Shown here: positions 25,086 to 35,735 of the stretch, one piece after another
Layout of the letters: each line of letters opens with the position of its first letter
Position numbering within the stretch: position 1 is the stretch's first letter
Assembly (NCBI GenBank): GCA_021030915.1
Contig: JAGEMR010000038.1
Coordinates: 173,266 to 237,265, forward strand
DNA: 64,000 bases
Source of the DNA: Astrothelium macrocarpum
Lineage: Eukaryota; Ascomycota; Dothideomycetes; Trypetheliales; Trypetheliaceae
Direction of reading: 5' to 3'
The notes under the pieces: model-generated
The model's input: the letters and a program-made list of their open reading frames with translations, nothing else
What the model was told of the DNA's origin: nothing
Database searches by the model: none
Program-made: the position numbers and the translations under genes

Positions 25086-26840
25086 ATGCTGCGTAAACGA
25101 GCGCGCAAGGCATGTCTGCCATGTCACAAGCGGAAGGTGAAATGTAATGGAGACTTTCCGTGCAATATTTGTCAAGGATACGGATACGATTGCGAATACA
25201 CGGCAGACTCAGACAGGCCACTGAAAAAGACGCAAATCGAATCTGCGGGACAAGCAACTACGTTGCCTGCTACATCTGTTCTTGGAGCTTCCAACACAGT
25301 TCAGTGTTCTTACACGACAATATCTGAAGCAGATTGCCAGAATAGCCATTCCCGTCCAGATAAAACTTATATGCTAGTAGAAGTACCAAATCGAAAGCCT
25401 CCCCAACTCTCCTCAGCCCCATTTCACGAATCCCTCATTTCACGATATACGACTATATACAGCGCTGTAGCATTCCCGAGAGAGCTCAGCCAGTCACTCG
25501 GCCTATCCGATGCTCCGCGGTTGCATTGCTTTGGTTGGCATTCGGGAACCAGAGAAGAACGTCTGCCCACATTAGGTCATCGCTTGTATGACCAGGCATC
25601 GTTGCAAGATGTTCTGAAATACTTGAACGTGTACTATGAACTCATTCATCCTTTTTTTGGGTTCCTGGTCCCATCATACGCTACACAGGCCTGCATTGAC
25701 GCATGGAATCTCAAGCAAATGCCTATTGACGTAGAGGCTACCATTTGTGGAGCGATCGCTTTAGGTTCTCTGTTCTGTGCCGATACAGCTATTTGGGAGC
25801 TGGAGGCCAATGTTGCTGAACAAGCTCGTCTTTTACTTGAGATTAGTGTGTCTTATCCACCATCGCAACTTTCTCTCAAATTTGTCATCGGTTGGATACT
25901 GAGAGCTTTGTATTTACGCTGTACTTCTCGACCACATCTTTCTTGGATGGCCTCTTGTAATGCGGTGCATATTGCCGAGGCTATGGGACTCCACCAAGAA
26001 TTTCGCAATATGGATGCACTATACGAGAGGACCCAGGAAGCGAACGTGATTGAGACTACTTGTCGCCGAAAAGCATTTTGGATCGCTCTTTCACTGAATC
26101 GCCTTTTCTCCGTCGAATATGGGCGATCGCCATTGAAGTTGGACCCTATAAACTGCGCTCTGCCGGCCAGAGGGAGCGATATGGGTGCTACGCTCGATTT
26201 TATAAGACTATGCGAGCATCTGCCTACTATCCAGAATACCCAAATTCATCCAAACGAGGAAAAGGAAGCCCTAAAGACCAACCTGGAGCTTCTGACTCAA
26301 ATTTGTGTCCAACAGTCACCTCTGACCTTGCTTAAAGCTGAAATTTGTTTTGCGTTGTTTCGGCGAATGCGATTTCTTCAATTGATTTTGACGACGTCAC
26401 AGACGGAGGTCATATTGGACATAATTCGTGAGGGACTACTCGAATCAAGGTCACTCAGCAACAAAGGTTCCAAGTGGTGGAATATCGTTGGTGTTCCTTT
26501 CCAAAGCATTTTGGTCCTTGTCGCTATTAATAGTTCAACAAGCTTGGCAATGCTCCAAGATGCCGTAACTACACTCGAAGAAATTGCTCATGCTTATGAC
26601 ACATATTTGGTACGAGAAGCATTACAGACTGCTACTCAAGTCGTTCAAGGACTTCGAAGGAAACGGATGAATGAGCTACATGAGATAGATCGGGCAATAG
26701 AAAGACCTAGTCATAGCGAGGCGTCTGCCGACAAGGATAGCAACGATCCAATGATGCCCGTGCTACCATTCGGAATCGATTGGCCTGTTGAGTCTGACGG
26801 CGGATGGATGGAAGTTCTCTTCAACGCAGACATGCTTTAA
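25086..26840 (+). CDS. Zn2Cys6 transcription factor with fungal-specific TF domain
   Basis: DNA-binding regulator, 584 residues, single exon. The N-terminus begins directly with the binuclear zinc cluster: CLPCHKRKVKC...CNICQGYGYDC gives C-x2-C-x6-C-x5-C-x2-C-x6-C at residues 10-36. The middle region (about 150-400) has the features of the 'fungal_trans' domain: YYELIHPFFGFLVPSY, an AEAMGLHQEF block and RRKAFWIALSLNRLFSVEYGR. It lies at the left part of the core cluster, divergent from the MFS pump and codirectional with the laccase-like gene. It differs in type from the AflR-like regulator at 34.4 kb, so the cluster carries two regulators. The promoter has an unusual array of TCGG words that could bind this protein itself. 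Confidence 0.92.
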   Translation: MLRKRARKACLPCHKRKVKCNGDFPCNICQGYGYDCEYTADSDRPLKKTQIESAGQATTLPATSVLGASNTVQCSYTTISEADCQNSHSRPDKTYMLVEVPNRKPPQLSSAPFHESLISRYTTIYSAVAFPRELSQSLGLSDAPRLHCFGWHSGTREERLPTLGHRLYDQASLQDVLKYLNVYYELIHPFFGFLVPSYATQACIDAWNLKQMPIDVEATICGAIALGSLFCADTAIWELEANVAEQARLLLEISVSYPPSQLSLKFVIGWILRALYLRCTSRPHLSWMASCNAVHIAEAMGLHQEFRNMDALYERTQEANVIETTCRRKAFWIALSLNRLFSVEYGRSPLKLDPINCALPARGSDMGATLDFIRLCEHLPTIQNTQIHPNEEKEALKTNLELLTQICVQQSPLTLLKAEICFALFRRMRFLQLILTTSQTEVILDIIREGLLESRSLSNKGSKWWNIVGVPFQSILVLVAINSSTSLAMLQDAVTTLEEIAHAYDTYLVREALQTATQVVQGLRRKRMNELHEIDRAIERPSHSEASADKDSNDPMMPVLPFGIDWPVESDGGWMEVLFNADML

Positions 26841-27107
26841 TATTGTCATTTAGTTTGAACTTGTTGTTTGTAGATTCTGCTCTAGACTTTTGTGCTTGCA
26901 ATTTTATTAGACTATCAACAAAGCAATTTGCTCTCACCCCCTAGGAATGAGCTGTATACCATGTCGCAAAGATAGGCTAAACGATACTCTGCCGGCACCA
27001 TTTCTTTGGATTTTGCGTCACCAGTTATATGTAGGAATTTATTTGGAAGTGCAAACCGCATATCAACCTCCATCAAGCTGATCATAAAGTAGTCGCTAAG
27101 GTTGGCG

Positions 27108-28106
27108 TTACCAAAGAATGATCGGCGTCCACGGTGTCTTCCGCGATTGAAATGAGAATACTGTAGAATCTGAGGAGCCGGGAGAAAAATCCACATCAGG
27201 AATGATGACATCATCGATGATATGCGCTACGCCACCATAGATGATTAGATCGTTTCGCACGATACGTGCACCATTTACATAGCTCACTCCGTTACCATCC
27301 GTTGAAATGCGCAACGATGCACCTTGCAGAGTTCTGTAGGTACTTTCCATTTTTCCGATGGCCTCGTGATACAGTACATGGTTAGGAACAACATGGTATC
27401 GAAGGACCTGGGCAAGCTGAGCGGGCTTCAGTAGGTGCAACAATGGGTTAAGATTTCTGAAAGCTCCATCGTGTGGTATGAATAAAGTGACATCTTTCAG
27501 ACTCTCTATCGATGTCACTATTTCCGCAGTGTCCAAAGCGTCAAGAAACTGGAACAAGCTGCCAATCTCGGAAGTAGTTGAAATGTTATGCGGCAGAACC
27601 ATGGATGAATTTAGAGTGTGAATAACGCCATCTTGGAAATGAATATCCGCTTCTTCAACGCCGCCAACAACTTGGAGGCCAGATTCAACAATGATGCCAG
27701 AATATTCATCTCGAGACAGTTTCACAGCCGCACCTTGGGAGACATTTGTCAAGATTGGTGGCTGTAAAAGGGAATGTACCACCTGAGGCTCATCTGAACC
27801 CGGAATCGAGTCTGTATTGTATGTTCCATCCAGGACGTGATAGGTCAAGAGAGCTCGAGCAATGAATGGTTCGACTTCGCTGACATTGAAACCCCAATTC
27901 GCAAGAGCGCGGTACGCTTTATCAGTGGGTGCAATCAAGGTAATGTTTGTCAATGAATCAAAAGAATCTAAAAGATCAAATTGATTGAGTAGGCCATGTA
28001 GAATGGATAATGAAGGGTGTGAAGAAATGGTCGATTTTAATGATTGAGCTACTGCTGTTGGCAAGAGCCCTGTCGTGCCGAGCACAATAGCTGCAAGTGT
28101 CCGCAT
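27108..28106 (-). CDS. Secreted fasciclin (FAS1) domain protein, CTB11/AurS-like
   Basis: Intronless, 332 residues. A signal peptide is clear (hydrophobic residues 3-20, ending AVAQ). Two FAS1 domains follow, about residues 22-165 and 175-315. Each has the family's H1-like block (NITLIAPTDKAYRAL; DVTLFIPHDGAFRNL) and the late YHV motif (LLTYHVLDGTY; VLRYHVVPNHVLY). Several N-x-S/T sites suggest glycosylation. In cercosporin (CTB11), elsinochrome and aurofusarin (AurS) clusters, a FAS1 protein assists the multicopper oxidase in oxidative coupling of two aromatic halves. The gene is divergent from the multicopper oxidase across 683 bp, which supports the same role here. FAS1 proteins have no catalytic residues to check, so the function rests on context. 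Confidence 0.9.
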   Translation of the reverse strand: MRTLAAIVLGTTGLLPTAVAQSLKSTISSHPSLSILHGLLNQFDLLDSFDSLTNITLIAPTDKAYRALANWGFNVSEVEPFIARALLTYHVLDGTYNTDSIPGSDEPQVVHSLLQPPILTNVSQGAAVKLSRDEYSGIIVESGLQVVGGVEEADIHFQDGVIHTLNSSMVLPHNISTTSEIGSLFQFLDALDTAEIVTSIESLKDVTLFIPHDGAFRNLNPLLHLLKPAQLAQVLRYHVVPNHVLYHEAIGKMESTYRTLQGASLRISTDGNGVSYVNGARIVRNDLIIYGGVAHIIDDVIIPDVDFSPGSSDSTVFSFQSRKTPWTPIILW

Positions 28107-28789
28107 AATCGCATAGATGCCTCTTACACAATTCGAGACAAGAATGAATGGTCAATGGCGTGGATTTACAGATTGCTATGATTTAGAGGCTCACGGTCTG
28201 ACGCTACACAGCAGACGCTTTGGTATTGATGCAATTGCAAATGAAATCGCTGCGGACACCGATGATTTACAGGTAGTGAAATAGTCCATCGGCATGAATT
28301 TCACAGTCGTCAAGGTTTTCATTCTATCTTAGCTCAAAATCAAGACTGGATCGGCGAAGGTTTCCTTGAAAAAAAAAAAAAAAAGAAAAAAAAGAGTACG
28401 TAACTTTAGTTAGCTCAGGGGTTAGGGTGGCTCGGGCTAATTTGCTTTTTCTATTTCCGAGACAGACGTGAGCCCGACCTTTGCGTCTTCGCCATTGCTG
28501 TTTTTGCGATTTGCTACCAACGTTTATCAGCAATCATTACAATGATATTATAGGAATCACAAATCAAACCTATCGTCGGGAAGTATACAGGTTGCAGATA
28601 TTCTGATTGGCTGTTTAATCGCCGAGATATTAGGACTTCTCGCTGACCGATAGGAACTGCAGTCATGACCGACGAATTGTTAGAAATGGCGATTGTACCA
28701 AGTTCTTCATTCAATAGATTCAGTAGGGTCAGAAACTAGGAACGACTCGTGCTATGAGGTGATGTGAAGGCTCAGTAGGGGTTTCCTCT
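28107..28789. promoter_or_regulatory. Divergent promoter of fasciclin and multicopper oxidase genes, with AflR-type site
   Basis: 683 bp between divergent starts. It contains TCGCTGACCGA at 28640-28650, an exact TCG-N5-CGA palindrome about 140 bp from the oxidase ATG. A poly-A tract near 28369-28394 (A-runs broken by G) may help exclude nucleosomes. A single bidirectional promoter suits two proteins that act together. Confidence 0.5.
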
Positions 28790-30766
28790 TTGACCCGGTT
28801 TTGTTACTGTTTAATTACGCCGCTTCCTATTCAGCTTGGCCTCAGCATGTTTTCTATCGCCTGCAATGCATTTCGTATCTTGTGCTGTTCTTTGGCAATC
28901 CTTCAAAACAGACAATTTTGTTCAACTACGATCGAACCATTCTCCAATAACGTCGTACGCTTTGAGATAGATTTGACACTCGGAGAAGTGAACCCTACCG
29001 GTGCTGGGTTTCGCAAAGCCATCCTGGTTAACAACAGTTTCACTGGGCCCACCCTACACCTCAAATTAGGCGATGATGTTGAGTTTCTTGTCAGAAATCA
29101 CTTACGGGAAGATACATCCGTCCATTTTCATGGCATTAGTCAACGAGAATCGCCATGGGCTGATGGAACGCCTGGGTTGACGCAAAGGGAAATCAGACCT
29201 GGAGCATCATATCTCTACAAATGGCGGGCAGATGGATCAGGCGTCTATTTCTACCATGCGCATAACAGAGGTCAGATTATGGATGGCCTCTATGGCGCAA
29301 TTATCATTGATGCTCCTCCTCAAACAGAGCGTCCTTTTCATCTCATTAGTCGCGATCCAGTTGAACAAGCTGCCATGCGTTCTGCCGAGCAAAAGCTGCA
29401 AACCCTGGCGATATCCGACTGGAGCCAGTTTACGTTTTCGGAGTTTTATGAAGTTGAACGGGCGGCAAATATTGACTTTACTTGCATGGACGCGATCATT
29501 GTTAACGGAGCCGTGAGTTCTAATACCTGTCTCGAAAATGTGACATCTGACACTTCAAGATAGGGTTCCGAGTATTGTTTGGATCGCCAATCACTCGACA
29601 GCTTTACCAATCCCTTGGTGAAAGCAATTCTCCAAGCGACTGGGGAAGAAGGTATTACGGATAAAGGCTGTGTGCCACCTTTGCAACTTTTTCAAGGAAA
29701 CTTTACTTTGAATCTCGATTCGCTTCCCCCAGAAGCATACAGAAGATGTGTTCCAGGTGTGGGTGGTCAAGGCAACTTTACAGTGAACGTTCATTCGGGG
29801 GAGAAATGGGCGGCGCTGACATTTATCAATCCGGGCGGTCTCTATCCTCTTAAGGTTACCATTGATAATCACCCGTTGCACGTCTATGCCATAGATGGCC
29901 AATACATCTATCCGCAAAGTGTAGACCAGATCCTTGTCAACAATGGGAACCGCATCTCGGTGTTTGTCAAGCTCGATCAAGAAGTCGGCCGATACACTAT
30001 TAGAATTGCAAATGATTTGCTTGGACAAGTGTTGGGTGGTTTTGGGACTCTGACGTATAACGGGGCAATGGAAGATGCTCCTCGTCCTTATCCTTTGATG
30101 AATTATGCGGGCCAACCACTTTCCAATCATTTGAGAAAGTTTTTTGAAGATACAGCCCGTCCATATCCTCCTCATCGACCTGCATTGACCGCCGATAGAA
30201 CTCGAAAGTTCTTGATTAGAAAGCTTGGCAGTCCATATGGTGCATACGAATGGTCACTCTCTGGTCATCAAGGGTACAACATGAGTGAGGAAGGTAGTAC
30301 TTCTCCTGTGCTCTTTCAGGACCCCGTTAAGATCGAGTCTGGTGAACTTGTGCTAAAGACCAAGAAGAATGAATGGGTGGACTTGATTTTAGAAGTCGAA
30401 GGGCCCTTCGCTCAAGCACATCCAATGCACAAGCACGGCAACAAAGCGTTTGTTATTGGTGCTGGAGTTGGTCCATTTCCATGGGACACCGTTGCTGAAG
30501 CAGCCAATGATTTGCCTCCTGGCACATTCAATACTGTTGACCCCCCATACAGAGACAGCTTCAATACTATAGAGGGTGTGAACAACAACACCTGGCTAGT
30601 GCTAAGGTACAAGGCTGATCACCCTGGCGCATGGTTGTTTCACTGCCATATACAAACTCACCTTACCGGAGGGATGGGTATCGTGATTTTGGATGCAGTG
30701 GACGATTATCCGAAGATTCCGAGGGAATATTCAGAATGGAATGGATTTCATGCACCGCAGATTTGA
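28790..30766 (+). CDS. Multicopper oxidase (laccase/ascorbate-oxidase-like), CTB12-like
   Basis: Copper-dependent phenol oxidase. Exons 28790..29512 and 29564..30766 give 641 residues. If translation starts at the in-frame ATG at 28847, the hydrophobic N-terminus fits a signal peptide better. All four copper-binding motifs are present: VHFHG, YFYHAHN, HPMHKHGN and HCHIQTHLTGGM (T1 Cys, and Met as axial residue). The three cupredoxin domains are in normal order and N-glycosylation sites are frequent. The family includes CTB12, aurofusarin Gip1 and related oxidases that couple naphthol or naphthopyrone halves. The divergent pairing with a fasciclin gene strongly suggests dimerisation of the PKS-derived aromatic unit outside the cell or in secretory vesicles. 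The intron position was chosen by frame (GTGAGT...TAG). Confidence 0.93.
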
Positions 30767-31112
30767 GTTGTATAGAGATAGTGATTTTGTCTGCAGCTCC
30801 AAACTGGCAAAGAAATGTCCCTATTTTGTAGCTCGATGGCATAATTGGTTGTTCTTCTTGTGCAAATCCTATGTAATCTTTTACCAGCAGGTCTTGTGCC
30901 GCCATAATTTGCTACCATAGAAAAGGATCTTACTAAGACGTCTTTGCCACCGAAATTGCCATCTTCAATGAAGCTATAATTAGGCGTCTTGCAATGTGCT
31001 CTGTTCCTAGATTGCCTGATCCCCATGGGTTGCATTGCAGTACACGGGTGCGGGCCATTGGCCAATTGATCTTCCCAGTTGAATCGGCATCCTTCTCATC
31101 CCCGGTCATCGA

Positions 31113-31455
31113 GTGTATACATCGGCGTAATGATGCTAAAAGTTCGGCTGATGACGCTAAAGTCCGGCTGATATCGGTTGAAATCAGCGAGGTTAGAAAT
31201 TCTGTCAGTCTAGTTTTGCACTAACAGACAAGCCACTATATATTGGCTGGCATCTACTCGTTTTGAGTTTAGCGCAGAAGAAAACGAGGCTTGTTCAGGA
31301 CAGTTTTAATTTAACATTGGTTTTGAAAAGCTCATCTTGAACTCTGATCTATCCCGAATCACATTCATCTGACTAGTCAGCTGAGACGTCTGGCATGAGC
31401 GCGATTTAGCGTCATCAGCTCAGCTTTTAGCGTTATTCAGCTTATGTGTCCCCTG
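31113..31455. mobile_element. Putative non-autonomous element (MITE-like) with inverted repeats and 11-bp flanking duplication
   Basis: Inverted copies at 31135-31161 and 31405-31431 match at 24 of 27 positions (both contain GCTGATGACGCTAAA). The exact 11-bp word CCGGTCATCGA stands 22-24 bp outside each copy in direct orientation, as a target-site duplication would. No coding potential inside. The outermost bases do not form an obvious terminal inverted repeat, so the true ends are uncertain. A pair of regulatory inverted repeats is the alternative. Confidence 0.4.
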
Positions 31456-31462
31456 CCGGTCA

Positions 31463-31480
31463 TCGACGCTCGGAAATCGA
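31463..31480. promoter_or_regulatory. Two overlapping AflR-type TCG-N5-CGR sites upstream of the O-methyltransferase
   Basis: TCGACGCTCGG at 31463-31473 and TCGGAAATCGA at 31470-31480 both match TCG-N5-CGR and share 4 nt. They lie about 190 bp upstream of the methyltransferase start. An AflR-type regulator is encoded 3 kb away. Binding is inferred from the consensus only. Confidence 0.4.
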
Positions 31481-31668
31481 GAGATGCTGGTTTGAGACTT
31501 TTTTATAATAGAATGCGGTAAAAGCGCCCTTGATTACGATGACGAGAAGAGCTAATAGCCAGCTATACTATCTGAATATAGACTCAATACCTCTAAATTT
31601 ACATTCAGAAAAGCATTTTTCTTGAAGATAGACGTCCAATTTTGACATTTTCCTGTCTGTTTTCCAAC

Positions 31669-33144
31669 ATGCACAATCGGATTGAGGACCAGGATCTTTA
31701 TGAACTAGCTGCAACGATTTTGTCATCTACTATAGACCTCAATAAATTTTTAAGGAAACGAAAACTACCGATCCTTTCTTTTGCTGATCCAGCACCGAAC
31801 ATCTCTTTGTCGCCTGAAAATGCCCTATTTCATGATGCTAAAGGGACCATACTGGAAGCTGCCGAGCGACTTATTGATCTTGTCAGAGGGCCACGAGACA
31901 TCCTCATCGAATTGTCATTTCAAGTACGTTCTACAAGCCCTCTCGTATCTTTACTTCTTTACACGAGGTGATCCGCTAAATCTGGGACAGCATTGTGCAT
32001 CTGCCTCATTACAGGTGATTTTACGCTACAGTATTCATCATAGCGTTCCTCTCACGGGTGCTACAACGTACGCCAAAATTACGGAATCAGTGGGTCATGG
32101 CGTGTCTCAGGCATTCATCGAACGGATTATGCAGCACGCCATGTCGTTCGGTCTGTTTTCCAAAGCGCCTTGTGGTCACATTGCACACAATGCAACCTCT
32201 GCACTACTTGTCACAGATCCCGATCTTGAAGCATGGCTCTACCTGTGCACAAATATTGCTTATCCGGCTGGAGCACAAATACCTAAAGCCATCGATCAAT
32301 ATGGCGTCAGCTCAGAAGCAAATGAAACGGCATACAGTGTGTCCATAGGAAGAAAAATATCTCAGTTTGAACATTTTCGTGAGCCCGGTGGACAAGAAAA
32401 GCATGAAATGTTTGCCAAAGCTATGAGAGGCATCTCCGCTGGTGGAGCATACGATGTCCGTCATGTAGTCGATGGTGGCTATCCCTGGAAAGAACTTGAA
32501 GAAGGCGAGGGTACCCTGTGCGTTGATGTTGGAGGAGGGCCAGGTCATGTGGCTATGGCTTTGGCAAGGAAATTCCCCAAGCTCCAATTTGAGGTTCAGG
32601 ACTTGCCGGAGACTGTTGAGGTCGGTGCTCGCAACTGCCCTGAAGAACTGAAGAGTAGATTTGCATTTAGAGCACATGACTTTTTCCAGCCTCAACCAAA
32701 GCATACTGTATCAGATAAAAGGCCTATCGCCTACTTTGCAAGGTTTATTCTTCATGACTGGAGTGACAAGTACGCTCGCCAGATTCTGGATGCCTTGGCA
32801 AAAGGAATACGACCGCAAGACCGATTGATTCTGAATGAAGTTGTTGTTCCGGAGCCCGGAGAGTTGGCTCGGCAGATCGAGAGAAAGTGCCAGTGAGTTT
32901 GCTGTTTCTTTGGCCGTATGGAAGGTTGTCGAGGATGATATGACTAACTGCATGTTTGTGTGTTAGTGATCGCGACCTGCTCATGCTAATGAATTTGAAT
33001 GGTCGAGAACGTACGCTAAGCGCATTCGATAACCTTCTGCAATCAGTCACTCCAAAACTTCGCGTGTCAAAGGTCTATAGACCGCCTCAGGGTGAGCTAT
33101 CGCTTATAGAAGTCAAGTTGGATGAGGCAGAGATATTGAACTAG
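31669..33144 (+). CDS. SAM-dependent O-methyltransferase, CTB2-like
   Basis: Transfers a methyl group from S-adenosylmethionine to a phenolic hydroxyl. Exons 31669..31923, 32015..32892 and 32967..33144 give 436 residues. Domain order: an N-terminal dimerisation/winged-helix part (about 1-215), then the Methyltransf_2 catalytic domain. The SAM loop is VDVGGGPGHVAMAL, with FEVQDLPETVEVG for adenine/ribose contact, RAHDFF, and FILHDWSDKYARQIL (the H-D-W block carries the catalytic His). The last exon starts at DRDLLMLMNLNGRERT, a strong family signature that fixes the third splice site. It matches the class of stand-alone fungal polyketide OMTs such as CTB2 and AurJ. It lies between the multicopper oxidase and the AflR-type regulator, inside the cluster. 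Confidence 0.9.
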
Positions 33145-34385
33145 CTAAAATGTCAATGTCACGGTTTTTGATCCCTAGATGATGTTCATGTTTGGAGACA
33201 GTAGCCGTAGAGTTGAGAAAGCTGATTGTTTGCATAAACTGACTACATTACCACTCATATCGAGGTCTTTCTCAGGTCTGAGACTTGGTCGTACATCCGG
33301 GTTATCTCAAAGCAGTGTCAATTTTTTATGCTTATCTACACAGAAAATTTTGCCTGTACGTACATGCTTTCATTTTGAGAGCTATTTCGGGAAACCTTTT
33401 CTATTCTAAAGGAAGATGCTTCTTGGAGATGATTGACTGGGATTGAGCCAGATGGTGGAGGCCTGATCGAAGAAACCTATGAGTTTGATAATAAGACTAA
33501 GCCTAAATTGGTAGCTCCTCTAGGCGAAAACGGACCTAGTCCGTTTCAAATCACGTGATCCGGGAAATCCTGTCAATGTACTCCGTGTATTCCAGATACT
33601 TGACATCTGCACCTACAGCAGAAACGTGACCCGTCGTGACGGCACCGTAAATGGCATCAGTGCTAATCATCCGTGAAGGATTATGACGCCAATTTAAGGT
33701 TGTTCGTTACAGTTGAAACGGGAAGAAATGTCGAATTTACTAATTGGTTGACAGTTTGCAGAAACGCGATCGAGGTGCTGACTGACCCATGCGAAGAGAT
33801 CTCGAAAGGAGAAGCAGCATGATGGATGAACAAGAGATAGTGATAATGCATGACATAGCGAAGACAAGGAACACTCTAAGTTGGCAGACGGACTTTCTGT
33901 ACCGAATTCAGTGCGGACCCAGTATCGCGGGTGATCCGCACGGAGGCCAAGCTCAGAAAAGCCCGAGACACACCTGAATCTTCTAGGTCGTGCAATTCTT
34001 CGGAAAGGTACCTAGTCAGGAACGTCCGCTGGTAGATTGTCACTAGCCAGGCGATGATATGAAAGAATTGAATTTGATGATTGGATCGGCGCATTGGCTC
34101 GGCCTCGGATGAAGGAGTCTACGAGCAGCTGCCGAGTGTATTCCCCTCAACCGCTTCCATGCCACTTACGATCCAAATCGTTATCACACGCTTTATCTGT
34201 GGATAAACCCAGTAACTCTCGCCGTGTACTCCGCTAAAGATCGGACACACCTCGGTACCGTACCTGATGGCGTTTCAACATGGGAGAGGAGATTCCGGCT
34301 TGACAACCATGTCTTCAAGATGATAGTAATATAAGTGCAATGTTGAAGTCTATGTGCATGGACCACAGTCTTTGCACGGTCAGTT
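33145..34385. promoter_or_regulatory. 1.2-kb region upstream of the AflR-type regulator
   Basis: No supported gene. Contains an inverted repeat AAACGGAC-CTA-GTCCGTTT (33528-33546) directly followed by TCACGTGA (33551-33558), an E-box-like palindrome. No exact TCG-N5-CGA site was found, so there is no sign of AflR-type autoregulation. Confidence 0.4.
33527..33560. promoter_or_regulatory. Inverted repeat next to an E-box-like palindrome
   Basis: An 8-bp stem AAACGGAC/GTCCGTTT with a 3-nt centre carries CGG/CCG triplets, the core used by Zn2Cys6 dimers. Five bases later comes TCACGTGA, the type of site bound by bHLH factors. Both lie in the spacer leading to the AflR-type regulator, about 830 bp from its start. 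Confidence 0.4.
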
Positions 34386-35735
34386 GTGGGAATTGATGGT
34401 CCTGCCATGGCCGCCCGACACCATCGGGATGGTGAGCATCGCCGAAAAATCCGAGATTCATGCAACAGTTGCAGTTCGCAAAAAATTCGTTGTGGTAAAC
34501 AGCGGCCCCGATGTGCTCGCTGTGTCAATAAGGGCCTGGAGTGTAATTACAGCTTCTCCCAACGGACCGGTCGCCGTGGGCCATCATCAGCTACATCGAG
34601 ATCTCACTCCACGACCATGGCAAGCATTGCACCACCAGCAACCCCAACCATAGCCGAATCCGATGCTCCGGTTGCAATAGCATCGACGCCAATGACGCCT
34701 CTGATTCCCTCACTGATCATGCACGGTGAGGATGCACTCTCTCTTGATTCTGCCCAAGACACTATAACGAATGCGATTGAAGATGCAGACGATGTATTTC
34801 AAGATTTCAATTCTGGCATATCTCTGGACTTTCTGTGGTCACCAGCAGCGGACAATCCGACGAATTGTAACGCGCTTATCAATGGTATCGGAACGGCGGG
34901 ACCGATGCAAAATATCGACATGTCAACCCCATATTCTCAGGCAAATAGCAAATGGCACAGTATGCAGACCACCCCTCCTGCAACTGTCCCGGAGCTCTCC
35001 ACATCATCTACAAGTCCTGATTTTGGACAAGAACCGAGACCAACTGTACCAAGACGACCGTCACAGCCTTTCCACCATGGTCAGGATTGTATGGCCCTGG
35101 CTCTTCAAGTGATTTATGATTTACATGTGTTCAAAGAACACTGCACAACCGGTGTGTCGGACCCCATGACTTGCATGCAAACAGCAAGAGAGGAGCCCCG
35201 AGATGTCGATGCTGTGCTGTTTCTCAATCGTGACGCGATCAAATCTGTCAATAAGATCCTTAGCTGTGCTTATTGTTCTGTCGACCAGAATATCACCCTG
35301 GCTTGTTATCTTGCTGCAAGCAAAATAATCGAATGGTATGGTGCGGCTATAGGCATTGGTCTCGATGAACGCGGAAACGACAACCATAACAGTAACGGAA
35401 ACCATGACGATATTTCGGAGGAGCAAGCTCATTTGCGGCCTATGTCAGATCGAATCATCTCTAGACCTATATTTATGGGCAGATATTGCTTGGATGCCGA
35501 TGTCCATCTCTCCGTCCGAGCCAAGGTCGTCCTTAGCGAGTTGAGAGAGCACATGCAGCCACTGATAGGGCGGCTACCAAGGTATCATATCTCAAGCCTT
35601 AATACGAAAGGCACAAAAAACAATACTTCACTTTCGCCTTCGTTGCACAAAGATGTCGATGGACAGTTTTGCGCACTTCGCAATCAAGTTAGAAGGATAA
35701 TACGAGAGGCCAGCAATATCAATAAACATTTGTGA
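34386..35735 (+). CDS. AflR-type Zn2Cys6 pathway regulator, CTB8-like
   Basis: Nuclear transcription activator, 449 residues, one exon; the in-frame ATG at 34407 is an alternative start. The zinc cluster is CNSCSSQKIRC...CARCVNKGLEC, spacing C-x2-C-x6-C-x6-C-x2-C-x6-C at residues 27-54. This is the spacing of AflR, CTB8 and AurR-type regulators and differs from the other regulator in the window (x5 in the middle). A Ser/Thr/Pro-rich linker follows, then an AflR-domain-like C-terminal half beginning CMALALQVIYDLHVF and ending RNQVRRIIREASNINKHL. It lies centrally in the cluster. Members of this group bind TCG-N5-CGR; such sites occur in several promoters here. It is the best candidate for the pathway-specific activator. 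Confidence 0.92.
   Translation: MGIDGPAMAARHHRDGEHRRKIRDSCNSCSSQKIRCGKQRPRCARCVNKGLECNYSFSQRTGRRGPSSATSRSHSTTMASIAPPATPTIAESDAPVAIASTPMTPLIPSLIMHGEDALSLDSAQDTITNAIEDADDVFQDFNSGISLDFLWSPAADNPTNCNALINGIGTAGPMQNIDMSTPYSQANSKWHSMQTTPPATVPELSTSSTSPDFGQEPRPTVPRRPSQPFHHGQDCMALALQVIYDLHVFKEHCTTGVSDPMTCMQTAREEPRDVDAVLFLNRDAIKSVNKILSCAYCSVDQNITLACYLAASKIIEWYGAAIGIGLDERGNDNHNSNGNHDDISEEQAHLRPMSDRIISRPIFMGRYCLDADVHLSVRAKVVLSELREHMQPLIGRLPRYHISSLNTKGTKNNTSLSPSLHKDVDGQFCALRNQVRRIIREASNINKHL

Larger units (their letters stand above)
30767..31668. promoter_or_regulatory. Promoter region of the O-methyltransferase, with MITE-like inverted repeat and AflR-type sites
   Basis: 902 bp. It holds the oxidase 3' end, an inverted repeat pair (27 nt, 24 identical) about 300 bp in span, an 11-bp direct repeat CCGGTCATCGA on both outer sides (31102-31112 and 31456-31466), and two overlapping TCG-N5-CGR words at 31463-31480. 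Confidence 0.5.

Noticed and set aside
28366..28396. Poly-A tract as a possible retroposon tail
   Set aside because: No retroposon-like sequence or target duplication next to it; it lies in a divergent promoter where A-tracts are common.
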